DNA of 64,000 nt from Ferrimonas kyonanensis DSM 18153 (GTDB lineage Bacteria > Pseudomonadota > Gammaproteobacteria > Enterobacterales > Shewanellaceae), in assembly GCF_000425405.1 (NCBI RefSeq), contig NZ_AUDJ01000002.1:62001-126000 (forward strand), read 5' to 3'. Within the stretch, counting starts at the first letter, position 1. Every line of letters starts with the position of its first letter. The translations under genes and the position numbers were made by a program. The notes beneath the pieces are model-generated. The model was not told the origin of the DNA and ran no database searches. It saw nothing but the letters and a program-made list of their open reading frames with translations. Below, piece by piece: positions 1 to 8,115 of this stretch.

Positions 1-67
1 GGTTCAACAACAGTGACAGCGCCTCACAGATGGCGGCGTTATCGTCAACAATCAGTATCTTATCCAT
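1..67 (-). CDS. Response regulator, N-terminal fragment
   Basis: Only the first 22 codons lie in the window. They read MDKILIVDDNAAICEALSLL, the beta1-alpha1 part of a CheY-like receiver domain with its acidic pair (DD at residues 8-9). It follows the efflux operon in the same direction. Operons of adaptor, ATPase and two permeases often end with an NtrC-family regulator and a sensor kinase (family knowledge). The sigma-54 promoter and paired palindromes upstream of the operon suggest this one is a sigma-54 activator controlling its own operon (inference). The AAA+ and DNA-binding parts are outside the window, so the subclass is not proven. Confidence 0.8.
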   Translation of the reverse strand, partial: MDKILIVDDNAAICEALSLLLN

Positions 68-128
68 AAGTTCCAACGGCGGTTACCCTGGTCACAGGGT
101 AACCTTTTTTTAACAATGAGTGCCAGAG

Positions 129-1325
129 TTACACCGAGCGTGTCGCCAGAGCCGGAGAAACCCGGCTGGCTTTCAGTGCCGGTGCGGCGACGGCCAACTG
201 GCCCATCATCAGCAGCATCAGCGCCGCCATCAGCAGGTAGCTGCCGGGCAGGGCGGTCAGCTCATAGCTGTGCATCAGGTAGCGGTTCAGACCCAGTGCC
301 AGGGCGCTCCCCACTCCGACCCCGCACAGGCACAGCATGCCGTTTTCCACCATGAAGTAGCGGACAATGGCCGCTCGGGTGGCGCCCAGGGCCCGCCGGG
401 TGCCGATCTGTTTGCGCCGCTGGCTGACACTGTAGGTGGCCAGACCCACGACGCCCAGAGCGGTGATCAGCACCAGCAGCACAATTACAGTGCTAAGTAG
501 CTTTGCCATGGCCAAATCATTGCGATAGATACGCTGACGGGCCTGAGAAAAGTCCCGCAAACCGACAATCACCCGATCACGACTCTGCGCCATCATGGTG
601 TCGCTGATCTGTGCCATTACCTGATCTCGCTGGTGAGCCTGGGCTCGCACCACATAGCGGCCGTAGAACTCTTTTTGAATTTTGGGGATCAGTATGTTGT
701 TGTAGCTTCCCGGGCGGTGGGGAAATGGCGACTGCAAGGTATCGACCACGCCGATGATCTGGGCCGAGTAGCGCTGAAGGTACAACAGTTGGCCGACGGC
801 GCTGCGATCGGGATACAACGACCTGGCCAGGGCTTGAGTGATCAGCACTTTCGAAGGGATGCCATCGGGCTCCAGTACCACTTCGCTGTCGGTGAAGTTA
901 CGCCCTTCAATCAGGGTGACCCCCAGAGCGTGCAGCAGGTTGTGATCGCCAAAGTAGTACCCGGCGATGGCGTTGTCACCTTCGCGCTCCGGGTTGGACC
1001 ATACCGAAGTTGAACCGCCACTGCCGCCAAGGGGAACCTGATTGGAGATGGTGGCATCAATGACGCCGGGCAGTGCCTTCAGTGCTTGCACATCCTGCAA
1101 TCGCTGCTGCACATGATCGGCATCGGCATTCATCTCCAGCACTGAAAAGGTGATCAGCTCAGATTCGGCCGTACCGCTGTCGCGGTTCATCAGAGCCAGC
1201 CGCTCATTAATAATGAAGGCGCAGTTGGCCACAATGGCCAGCGTCAGGGCGAGTTGAATGATGATCAGCATCGGGCCGCTTTTGTTGCGCATCATCGATG
1301 AGAGTATGGGTCGAAGTTCCAACAT
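129..1325 (-). CDS. ABC transporter permease, FtsX/MacB type (second of pair)
   Basis: Protein of 398 residues with an N-terminal membrane helix (about residues 18-40), a long periplasmic region resembling the MacB core domain, and three C-terminal helices forming an FtsX-type domain. This is the usual layout of exporters that couple a cytoplasmic ATPase to a periplasmic adaptor. The ATG at 1323-1325 lies 12 bases after the stop of the upstream permease, so the two are cotranscribed and probably form a heterodimeric permease. The substrate cannot be read from sequence; such systems export peptides, macrolide-like compounds or lipids. Confidence 0.9.
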   Translation of the reverse strand: MLELRPILSSMMRNKSGPMLIIIQLALTLAIVANCAFIINERLALMNRDSGTAESELITFSVLEMNADADHVQQRLQDVQALKALPGVIDATISNQVPLGGSGGSTSVWSNPEREGDNAIAGYYFGDHNLLHALGVTLIEGRNFTDSEVVLEPDGIPSKVLITQALARSLYPDRSAVGQLLYLQRYSAQIIGVVDTLQSPFPHRPGSYNNILIPKIQKEFYGRYVVRAQAHQRDQVMAQISDTMMAQSRDRVIVGLRDFSQARQRIYRNDLAMAKLLSTVIVLLVLITALGVVGLATYSVSQRRKQIGTRRALGATRAAIVRYFMVENGMLCLCGVGVGSALALGLNRYLMHSYELTALPGSYLLMAALMLLMMGQLAVAAPALKASRVSPALATRSV

Positions 1326-1337
1326 GAGCAGCGTTCC

Positions 1338-2651
1338 TTACTGGGTTTTCAGGTGATAAGAGGGAGCGGTCCGGCAGATACGCCAGGCCGGTAGCAGACC
1401 GGCCAGAACCGCAGCGGCGCCGGACAGAGCCAACAGCATCAGAAACACGCTCAAATCCATGCTGGCCAGGGTGTCATAGTTGGCGTACACCGAGCGCAAT
1501 CCGGCCAGACCCAACTGAGACAACAGAGCGCCGACCACGCCACCGATAACACCGATCAGAGCCACTTCCACCAAATGCTGTACAAAGATCTGCCGTTGAC
1601 TGGCGCCCAGCGCTCGGCGCACGCCGATCTGGGGCGCCCGTCGCAGAAATTTAGCCAGTAGTAACCCCACCATGTTGACCAGGCATACCAGCAGAAACAG
1701 AAATGACAACCCCACCAACACCCGGTTGTCGTTGCCCACTACCTGGTTGTAGCTCAGCCATTGTTGCACCGTGCGCAGCGAATACGGGGCGTCCGGATCC
1801 GGTAGGCGTCCCAGCGCTTGTTGCTGATCGATGTAGCCTTGCAGAGCCTGTTCGAACAGCTGCTTTTTTTGAGGGGTTCGAAATTCGGCCCAGAACTGGA
1901 CCCACATCTTTTCTGAATTCAGCATATCCTGATAGCTGTTGATGGCTTCGGATTTCCAGCCATCGGTATTGCCCCAGGATTGCACCTCTTGCACCGGCAG
2001 CAGTGAAAACGGAAAGAACATCTCCTCGACATCGCGAAAGGCGCCGTTATTGAGGTCATAAACCAGGGGTTGTGGGTTAAATGGGCTCAGGACACCAACC
2101 ACGGTGTACTGGAAACCGTTGGCGTTGATGGTCCGGCCGACGGAGTTGGCACCGCCAAACAACTTGTGGTTGAGGCTGTCGCTGATCACCACCACGGGTT
2201 CAGCCAGAGTATCTACCGATGCACGCCAGGCGTTGCCGTACTGAAATCGGGCTTCAAACATGGCGAAGAAATCACTGTCGGCGGCGCGACCGCCGGCGGT
2301 AAACGGCAACAGCTCTTGTTGCTCTGGCTGAATGGTCATGTTGGCTCGAATCATGGCGGAACGTCGATGGCTGCCGGGCAGTTCCAGCAGATTGACGGCA
2401 TCCTGATAGGTCAGTTGCACGTTGAGACCATCGGCAGTCGGCGCTCGGTTGTCGGCCGGAGCCGTTTTGAGTTGTACCGCATACAACTGGTTGTTCTTAT
2501 GAGCATAGGGGTTGTGGTTCATGCTGTGATACACCGTCAGCGTGGTGCCGGCGACGCCGATCCCCACCGCCATTGCCAGTACCATTAGCGCCGACAGCAC
2601 CGGCGTTTGCTTAAGGCTGAGCCAGGCCAAACGAAGGTAATAACTGAACAT
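1338..2651 (-). CDS. ABC transporter permease, FtsX/MacB type (first of pair)
   Basis: Protein of 437 residues from the ATG at 2649-2651, the start of a typical N-terminus (MFSYYLRLAWLSLKQTP). The longer frame reaching 2711 would overlap the ATPase gene and has no MacB-like leader, so I reject it. One N-terminal helix (residues 19-40), a large periplasmic domain, then three C-terminal helices of the FtsX domain. It follows the ATPase after 8 bases. Its partner is the next permease, to which it is only distantly similar. Confidence 0.9.
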   Translation of the reverse strand: MFSYYLRLAWLSLKQTPVLSALMVLAMAVGIGVAGTTLTVYHSMNHNPYAHKNNQLYAVQLKTAPADNRAPTADGLNVQLTYQDAVNLLELPGSHRRSAMIRANMTIQPEQQELLPFTAGGRAADSDFFAMFEARFQYGNAWRASVDTLAEPVVVISDSLNHKLFGGANSVGRTINANGFQYTVVGVLSPFNPQPLVYDLNNGAFRDVEEMFFPFSLLPVQEVQSWGNTDGWKSEAINSYQDMLNSEKMWVQFWAEFRTPQKKQLFEQALQGYIDQQQALGRLPDPDAPYSLRTVQQWLSYNQVVGNDNRVLVGLSFLFLLVCLVNMVGLLLAKFLRRAPQIGVRRALGASQRQIFVQHLVEVALIGVIGGVVGALLSQLGLAGLRSVYANYDTLASMDLSVFLMLLALSGAAAVLAGLLPAWRICRTAPSYHLKTQ

Positions 2652-2659
2652 GACGCCCC

Positions 2660-3364
2660 CTAGGCCTGAGCCGCAGTCGGTTGCTGGTTGGCCATCATGG
2701 CCAGATCGCACACCTGGCCATCGACGATGTGAATGTTGCGCTGAGCCCGGGCGGCAAGTTCATGGTCGTGGGTTACCATGACGATGGTGGTGCCGTCGTC
2801 ATTGATCTCCTCCAGCAGTGCCATCACTTGTCTGGCCATCAGTGAGTCCAGATTACCGGTGGGCTCATCGGCCAGCAGGAATCGGGGGGAGCCAGCCAGG
2901 GCTCGAGCGATGGCCACCCGTTGCTGTTGACCTCCGGATAGTTGAGCGGGCAGGTGGGCCATGCGGGCCGACAGGCCGACTCGTTCAAGGGCGTGTTCGA
3001 TGCGGCGTTTACGCTCGGCGGCGTTAAAGCCACGATAGCGCAGGGGAACGTCGACGTTATCGAACAAGTTGAGGTCGGGGATAAGGTTGAAGCCCTGAAA
3101 GATAAAGCCAATCTTCTCATTTCTCAGCAGCGATCGTTCGCGGTCGGTGAGCATGGAGACCTCTTCGCCGTCGAGATAATACTGGCCGCTGCTGGCACTC
3201 TCCAGCAAGCCAGCGATGTTGAGAAAGGTGGTCTTTCCCGATCCGGAAGGACCGGTGACGGCAACAAATTCGCCGTCGTTGACCTGAAGATCCAGTCCCC
3301 GCAGTGCATGGGTTTCGATGAGTTCGGTTTGAAATACTTTGCCGATGTTGTTCATGTTGAGCAT
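2660..3364 (-). CDS. ABC transporter ATP-binding protein, MacB/LolD class
   Basis: A 234-residue stand-alone ATPase. Walker A GPSGSGKTT is near residues 39-47, the Q-loop lies in IFQGFN, the signature is LSGGQQQR, Walker B with catalytic Glu is LLADEPTGNLD, and the switch His is in MVTHDHE. The LSGGQQQR plus DEPTGNLD combination is typical of the MacB/LolD/FtsE branch. It energises the two FtsX permeases downstream, with the adaptor gene 12 bases upstream. An internal ATG at codon 4 is an alternative start. Confidence 0.95.
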   Translation of the reverse strand: MLNMNNIGKVFQTELIETHALRGLDLQVNDGEFVAVTGPSGSGKTTFLNIAGLLESASSGQYYLDGEEVSMLTDRERSLLRNEKIGFIFQGFNLIPDLNLFDNVDVPLRYRGFNAAERKRRIEHALERVGLSARMAHLPAQLSGGQQQRVAIARALAGSPRFLLADEPTGNLDSLMARQVMALLEEINDDGTTIVMVTHDHELAARAQRNIHIVDGQVCDLAMMANQQPTAAQA

Positions 3365-3376
3365 CTGTCAGTCCTT

Positions 3377-4636
3377 TTACTTAACCATGATCTCGCTGCT
3401 GTCCAGCAGCGGACTCAGATCGGAAATGATGAGGGTATCGCCGGCATGGGCGCCGTCGACGATCTGGATGTGAGTGAGGCTGGATGCCCCAAGAACCAGT
3501 GGCGTACGTCGTGCTAGCCCGTCTTTCAGGCGGTAGCCCAGGCGGCCGCCTCCACTTTGGACGAAGGCACCGCGGCGTACGGTTAAGACATCCTCGAGAT
3601 TTTGCAATTGAATCCGGGCTGTAAGGCGTTGGTTCTGTCGCAGCCGGGTGCTGTGTTGCCCCAAATCGTTAAAGCGAACGCGAACCCTGACCTGGTTGTT
3701 GCTGATCTCCGGTGAGATGCCGCCGATGCGGCCACTGAGAGACAGGCCGGCCACCTCCACCTGCACCGGCATCGCCAGCCCCAGATCGTCGGCGTACGAT
3801 TCGGGTACCTCTAACTCTGCCTGGTGCTCGCTAAGGCTGACCACCGACAATAGCGGCTGGTTGGCGCCGATGCGATCCCGGTCTTCCACCAGAGTGTTGC
3901 CCACCATGCCATCGATGGGTGCACGCACTGTCAGTCGGGCGACCTGGCGTTGCAATTCGGTGAGTGACAGCCGGTGTTGGGTCAGTTGCAGCGCCAGGGT
4001 CTGGTCTTCAAATGCCAGAGTATCTCTGGCCAGTGCCACCTCTTCTCCCGCATGGGCATAATTCAGCTGAGCCGAGGCAAACTCGTCGCGGGCTTGTTCA
4101 TAGTCGATGCGGCTGATCAGCGAATGGGCAATGGCCTCTTCGGCCCGGCGCCGCTCTCGATCCGCTGCATCCAGCGTGACCTTGGCTTGGTCGAGACGGC
4201 GTTTCAACTCCAGTTGCTGGCGGCGGGAATCCAGTTGTTTGCGTTGTTGCTCCAGCTCCAGACTGTCCATTTTCGCCTGGGCCTGGGCCAGTTGCGACTT
4301 CAATGCCGGGCTGTCGATGATCAGCAGTGGCTGCTGTTCGGTCACCAGATCGCCGGCCTGAACCAATAACTTGACCAGGCCGGCACTGGTGGCGTACACC
4401 ACCGGAGCGTTGGCAGCGATGATGCGGCCCCGGGCCGCGGCTTCGCGGATGAGGTTGCCCCGTTCTACTTGTGCGGTCTGCAGGCGGGCGGCGCGCACCA
4501 CCTTGTCGGCGCTGCTCAGGCCAAGCCATGTGACGGCGCCAATAGCACTCAGCAGCACCAAGGCTGCTACGGGCGCTCGCCACCGGCGGCGGACCGGTTG
4601 TCGGCAGACGTCTTGTTGTGAAGTATCGCGAATCAT
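3377..4636 (-). CDS. HlyD/MacA-type periplasmic adaptor
   Basis: First gene of the efflux operon, 419 residues. An N-terminal membrane anchor (about residues 25-45) is followed by a lipoyl-like half motif, a long alpha-helical hairpin rich in Gln, Leu and Arg (about 110-230), then the second lipoyl half and beta-barrel (from about 240). Adaptors of this type bridge an inner-membrane ABC permease to a TolC-like channel. No TolC homologue is nearby. The ribosome site is weak (GGAC before the ATG). Transcription probably starts from the sigma-54 promoter 36-50 bases upstream of the start codon. Confidence 0.9.
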   Translation of the reverse strand: MIRDTSQQDVCRQPVRRRWRAPVAALVLLSAIGAVTWLGLSSADKVVRAARLQTAQVERGNLIREAAARGRIIAANAPVVYATSAGLVKLLVQAGDLVTEQQPLLIIDSPALKSQLAQAQAKMDSLELEQQRKQLDSRRQQLELKRRLDQAKVTLDAADRERRRAEEAIAHSLISRIDYEQARDEFASAQLNYAHAGEEVALARDTLAFEDQTLALQLTQHRLSLTELQRQVARLTVRAPIDGMVGNTLVEDRDRIGANQPLLSVVSLSEHQAELEVPESYADDLGLAMPVQVEVAGLSLSGRIGGISPEISNNQVRVRVRFNDLGQHSTRLRQNQRLTARIQLQNLEDVLTVRRGAFVQSGGGRLGYRLKDGLARRTPLVLGASSLTHIQIVDGAHAGDTLIISDLSPLLDSSEIMVK

Positions 4637-4671
4637 GGCGTTGTCCGTTCAATGGGCGTATGACGGACTTT

Positions 4672-4686
4672 GCAGGGAGCGTGCCA
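4672..4686 (-). promoter_or_regulatory. Sigma-54 (-24/-12) promoter of efflux operon
   Basis: On the minus strand the sequence reads TTGGCACG-CTCC-CTGCA, against the sigma-54 consensus TTGGCACG-N4-TTGCA: one mismatch, with the invariant GG and GC at correct spacing. Predicted transcription start is near 4661, about 25 bases before the adaptor ATG. The paired palindromes at 4761-4797 sit about 100-136 bases upstream of that start, the normal distance for enhancer sites of a sigma-54 activator. Confidence 0.8.
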
Positions 4687-4760
4687 ATCTTTGGGGATTT
4701 GAGTTAGTTGTTTATATTCAGACGGTTATGGTTATTTTATTGTCAAGGTGCCTGCCGGAC

Positions 4761-4797
4761 TGTCCGACTCGGACAGAAAAAGTGTCCGCAGCGGACA
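4761..4797. promoter_or_regulatory. Two palindromic enhancer-like sites (candidate UAS)
   Basis: Two near-identical perfect inverted repeats: TGTCCGA-c-TCGGACA (4761-4775) and TGTCCGC-a-GCGGACA (4783-4797). Their centres are 22 bases apart, two helical turns, so two dimers would bind the same DNA face. No T-tract follows, which argues against a terminator for the transporter gene ending at 4818. The likely ligand is the response regulator encoded at the end of the operon (inference). Confidence 0.7.
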
Positions 4798-4817
4798 GTG
4801 TGCTGCGGACGGTTAGA

Positions 4818-5768
4818 CTACGCCGTGCGAGGACGGGGCCAGTAAGCGTGCAGGTAACGGATGGCGACGTAGCTCACCAGCAATACGGCCACGGTTAACT
4901 CAATGTCCGCCATCTGCCGGAGCAGGCTGCCATCGCCAAGGCCAAATAACTGGAAGTGCTTGGCCGACTCGTACAGCGCGGTGGCACTGACCACCAGCGG
5001 GAAGGTAAACGCCGCATAGCCGGGGCTGAATGGCAGTCGCAACAGGTGCAGCATCGACAGGTACACCAGGGTGGTCATGGTCAGCGCGATGCCCAGTAAT
5101 ATCATCACCAGCAGTGGCGACGGCGCAGACTCGATGGTCAGGTAGCCCGCCAGTGTCAGGCTGGCCGGGGCCGCCATGATGGCAAAGGTCGGGCGGGTGT
5201 GGTGCTCGTCCCAGGACAGGAAAATCAATCGGTACAGCATGGTTGGCAGCAGTATCGCGTAGCTCACCAGGCCGAGAATGATCAGCGCGTGGGCCAGCGA
5301 CTCATAGTGGCTGGACGGACAGGTCAGGGCGGCGACGATGATGCCAATGGGCGGCACAAACCAACTGGGGATCATGTGGGACAGATTCCAGTCGCGAATG
5401 CGGAAGAAGACGAAGGCGCCCAGCAGCAGCAGGTGCAGGCTAACGGCGGTCAGCCACAGGCCGGTCGCGGCGATGGGAAATACCAATGCCAGGGATTTGC
5501 TCACCATCATGATGCCCATGGTAAAGGTCGGCATCACGCTGCCAACCAGAGGGTCGGCGGATTCTTTCTTCAGCAATCCGGGATGAAACAGGAATTTGCT
5601 GACCACCATCAGTAGCAAGATGGCGGCGATGGCCGCGGCGCCGGTCTGTAACCACTGATCCCCGCCCAGACGCTGATCCAGGCAGACTCCCAGGCTGGCG
5701 ATTCCGAGTGCCAGGCCGGCCATGGGGGTCGGCAGGCGTTGCAGGCGATGGACGATGGATTGGGACAT
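4818..5768 (-). CDS. TDT-family (TehA/SLAC1-like) transporter
   Basis: A 316-residue integral membrane protein with about ten hydrophobic segments and almost no soluble domain. The pattern, including HMIPSWFVPPIGIIVAAL and the SPGYAAFTFPLVVSATAL segment, fits the tellurite-resistance/dicarboxylate transporter (TehA, SLAC1) family of anion channels. The substrate is unknown; tellurite resistance is incidental in characterised members. It is divergent from a LysR regulator (start 5866) across a 97-base gap holding an AT-rich inverted repeat, a typical regulator-target pair. Confidence 0.85.
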   Translation of the reverse strand: MSQSIVHRLQRLPTPMAGLALGIASLGVCLDQRLGGDQWLQTGAAAIAAILLLMVVSKFLFHPGLLKKESADPLVGSVMPTFTMGIMMVSKSLALVFPIAATGLWLTAVSLHLLLLGAFVFFRIRDWNLSHMIPSWFVPPIGIIVAALTCPSSHYESLAHALIILGLVSYAILLPTMLYRLIFLSWDEHHTRPTFAIMAAPASLTLAGYLTIESAPSPLLVMILLGIALTMTTLVYLSMLHLLRLPFSPGYAAFTFPLVVSATALYESAKHFQLFGLGDGSLLRQMADIELTVAVLLVSYVAIRYLHAYWPRPRTA

Positions 5769-5826
5769 AACAGATCTCTGAGTTGCTCTAAATACGGGGC
5801 TATTGTCTCCCCTTTGCTAATTTAAT

Positions 5827-5842
5827 AATATCGAACAATATT
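5827..5842. promoter_or_regulatory. Candidate LysR operator
   Basis: Inverted repeat AATAT-cgaaca-ATATT between the divergent TDT transporter and LysR genes. It has the AT-rich dyad form of LysR-type boxes and lies 24 bases before the LysR start, suiting both autoregulation and control of the transporter. Confidence 0.5.
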
Positions 5843-5865
5843 TCATATCTGTTTAGGTTAACTAT

Positions 5866-6744
5866 ATGGCCGAGATCTCATTGAAACAGCTCAAAGCGTT
5901 TTGCTCAGTCGCCGCCAGCGGTAACCTGGGGATCAGTGCCGAGCAGCTGTTTTTGACCCGTGGGGCCGTCAGTCAGGCGATCAAAGGGCTGGAGGAGCAG
6001 TTGCAAACCGAGCTGTTTGAGCGTCGCCAGCAGCGACTGTACCTCAATCGCCAGGGCCAGTTGCTCAGGCCATTGGCGCAGCAGATGCTGGCGCAACATC
6101 AATCGATACTGGGGCTGTTTGTGTCGGGCGAGTCCATGGGCGAACTGCGGCTGGGGGCCAGCCACACCATCGGTAACTATTTGTTGCCGAATCTGCTGGC
6201 GAGCTCGTTGTCACCGCTGCTGAGCCAGGCCAGGATCAGCCTGGGAAACAGCACCCAGCTGCAGCAACAATTGCTGGATTATGAATTGGATCTGGCGCTG
6301 GTGGAGTCGGAAAATATCGCCCCCTCCTTGACGCGGTTGCTGTGGCGTCAGGATGAGATGGTGCTGATTGTCCCGCCCAACAGCGATTGGGTGGCCGAGA
6401 CCATAGACTGGGACGTGCTTTCTCGTCAGCGCTGGGTGCTGCGAGAGCGGCATTCCGGCAGCCGGGAGCAGTTTGACTATCATCTGGCACCGAAGTTGAC
6501 CACCGTAGCAGCCGTGACCGAGCTGGGCAGCTTGGAGGCGGTGGTGCGCAGCGTCATGGCCGGGGTCGGCGTGTCGTTGGTATCGCGGTTGGCTTGTGAG
6601 CAGGCACTTCAGCAGGGATGGGTCAGGCAGCAGCCGCTGCCTCAGCCTCTGCATCGCAGGCTATCGCTGGTGTGTCAGCCGGGCAGTGCTGCGCTGCCGG
6701 TGGTCAAGGCCACCATTGAGGCCCTGCAATGCCTGACGGATTAG
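5866..6744 (+). CDS. LysR-type transcriptional regulator
   Basis: A 292-residue regulator with an N-terminal winged helix-turn-helix (about residues 4-62; ISAEQLFLTRGAVSQAIKGL is the recognition region) and a periplasmic-binding-like effector domain from about residue 88. The effector segment GELRLGASHTIGNYLLP is like that of CysB/CbbR-type regulators. Divergent from the TDT transporter, its most likely target. Its stop codon overlaps the stop of the convergent gene (6741-6744). Confidence 0.93.
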   Translation: MAEISLKQLKAFCSVAASGNLGISAEQLFLTRGAVSQAIKGLEEQLQTELFERRQQRLYLNRQGQLLRPLAQQMLAQHQSILGLFVSGESMGELRLGASHTIGNYLLPNLLASSLSPLLSQARISLGNSTQLQQQLLDYELDLALVESENIAPSLTRLLWRQDEMVLIVPPNSDWVAETIDWDVLSRQRWVLRERHSGSREQFDYHLAPKLTTVAAVTELGSLEAVVRSVMAGVGVSLVSRLACEQALQQGWVRQQPLPQPLHRRLSLVCQPGSAALPVVKATIEALQCLTD

Positions 6745-7931
6745 CCGGCCTTGATCACCGGTGGGAACGGCATCGGTGGATCGTGCCGATAGTGGCCACC
6801 CACTACCGGCGGAAACGGCATGGCGTCATCGTCGTCGGGATCTGAACCGCCAGGCAGCGGCGGGGGGCGGTTGGGGGTGATGGGCTTGCCCTGTTCATCG
6901 ACGAACAGCGGCGGCAGCACCGTATCCGGATAGATAGGGTCGCCGTTTTCATCGAGCATGATCGGCGGGAATGGCATGTCCGGGTACACCGGGTTGCCGT
7001 TCTCATCCACAATCGGCGGGTAGGGTGGCACCGGAATGATCGGGTCGCCATTGGCATCCAGAGGCAGGCTGGTCAGGGTAGTGTTACCCTGTTCATCAAT
7101 GGCGTCCGCTGGCAGCAGCCCGGCGGCGTCCCAATAGGCCAGCACCAGGTTGTCGTCCCAGGTGAGCGGGTCGACCCACAGATCCGGGTTGTCTCTCATA
7201 AACTGGTGCACGTACTGACGGGCTTCCATCGGACTGTCAAAGGTGGCCCGATACATGCAGCCTCCATGGCGGCAGAAATGGAACACCTCTTTAAATCCTG
7301 GCGGCGGCTTAACGCCCCAGTTTTGCTCCCAGGGCCCCATCGTCGGGTCTTCAAAGAACATCGACAACTGCTCGTCGACGAAGATCTCCGGGTTGTTGTA
7401 GATGAACTCGGCCTGGGCCAGGGTGTATTCGGCAAAAAACACCTCGCCCGCCACGGTTTTGCGCACGTACATCATCTCACCCACCACCAGCGGCACGTTG
7501 TCCAGTTCCATCATCGACATCAGCCGTTCATAGTCGGGATCTCCGGGCTGGATGACGGTGCTGGCAGTTTGGTAGGGGGAGTCCGCTTGTGGGCTGGCGT
7601 CGACGGTGTCATTGGCGCCCTGGCGGCGGTAGCCGAAGCGAGGCGGTGAGTCACCCTGTTCGGGAGCGAGCGGAGAGCCCGCATCCACGGTGGCCTTATC
7701 CTCAACGGCCGAAGCAATGGCGGCCGGGTGGGCGTGCAACTTGCGCTCGAGTACCGCACTGCGGTGGCTGGCGGTTGCCTCCGAGGCCGGGTTCAGCAGC
7801 AGGGCTATGGCTTCGGCGTTTTCTTGGGCACCGGGGGCAGCAGCGATCGCCGACTCCGCCGCGTCCTGATGGTACACCCATCCGATCGCAGCGCCGGTTA
7901 GCGCCAATACCAAAGCTCCACGAAAATTCAT
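6741..7931 (-). CDS. Secreted protein with Pro-rich DENGDPIYP tandem repeats
   Basis: Unrecognised protein of 396 residues. A short hydrophobic N-terminus (residues 5-20) looks like a signal anchor. A low-complexity Ala-rich stretch follows, then a globular part (about 125-265) containing a CRHGGCMYRA motif. The C-terminal third holds about four tandem 18-residue units, each D-E/A-N-G-D/N-P-I-x-P followed by a PPxPPI-like segment, then an Asp-rich DPDDDD and PMPFPPV ends. The unit looks like a proline-rich spacer or surface repeat with acidic DxNGD loops. No enzymatic motif was seen. Single gene, convergent with the LysR gene. Confidence 0.7.
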   Translation of the reverse strand: MNFRGALVLALTGAAIGWVYHQDAAESAIAAAPGAQENAEAIALLLNPASEATASHRSAVLERKLHAHPAAIASAVEDKATVDAGSPLAPEQGDSPPRFGYRRQGANDTVDASPQADSPYQTASTVIQPGDPDYERLMSMMELDNVPLVVGEMMYVRKTVAGEVFFAEYTLAQAEFIYNNPEIFVDEQLSMFFEDPTMGPWEQNWGVKPPPGFKEVFHFCRHGGCMYRATFDSPMEARQYVHQFMRDNPDLWVDPLTWDDNLVLAYWDAAGLLPADAIDEQGNTTLTSLPLDANGDPIIPVPPYPPIVDENGNPVYPDMPFPPIMLDENGDPIYPDTVLPPLFVDEQGKPITPNRPPPLPGGSDPDDDDAMPFPPVVGGHYRHDPPMPFPPVIKAG

Positions 7932-8050
7932 CGCCTGCCTACTTTCTGAAGAGAGGTCATTCTAACAGACTAAAAAGCGTCAAACACAGCAGAAATCGTT
8001 AGTGCGTCTGCCATTGAATTCTTTAATGCTGTCATCCCCACCGCGGCTGT

Positions 8051-8066
8051 GGACGTTTAGCCGTCC
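8051..8066. promoter_or_regulatory. Candidate MetJ operator upstream of asd
   Basis: Two adjacent 8-mers GGACGTTT and AGCCGTCC, each matching the met-box AGACGTCT at 6 of 8 positions, inside an inverted repeat TGGACG-tttagc-CGTCCA (8050-8067). It lies 50-65 bases before the asd start, in promoter range. Asd feeds methionine as well as lysine and threonine synthesis, so MetJ control is plausible but only inferred. Confidence 0.35.
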
Positions 8067-8115
8067 AAATGATAGTGTCGATGGCAATGGTTGTTGCCTG
8101 TTGAGGAGAGTTGGC

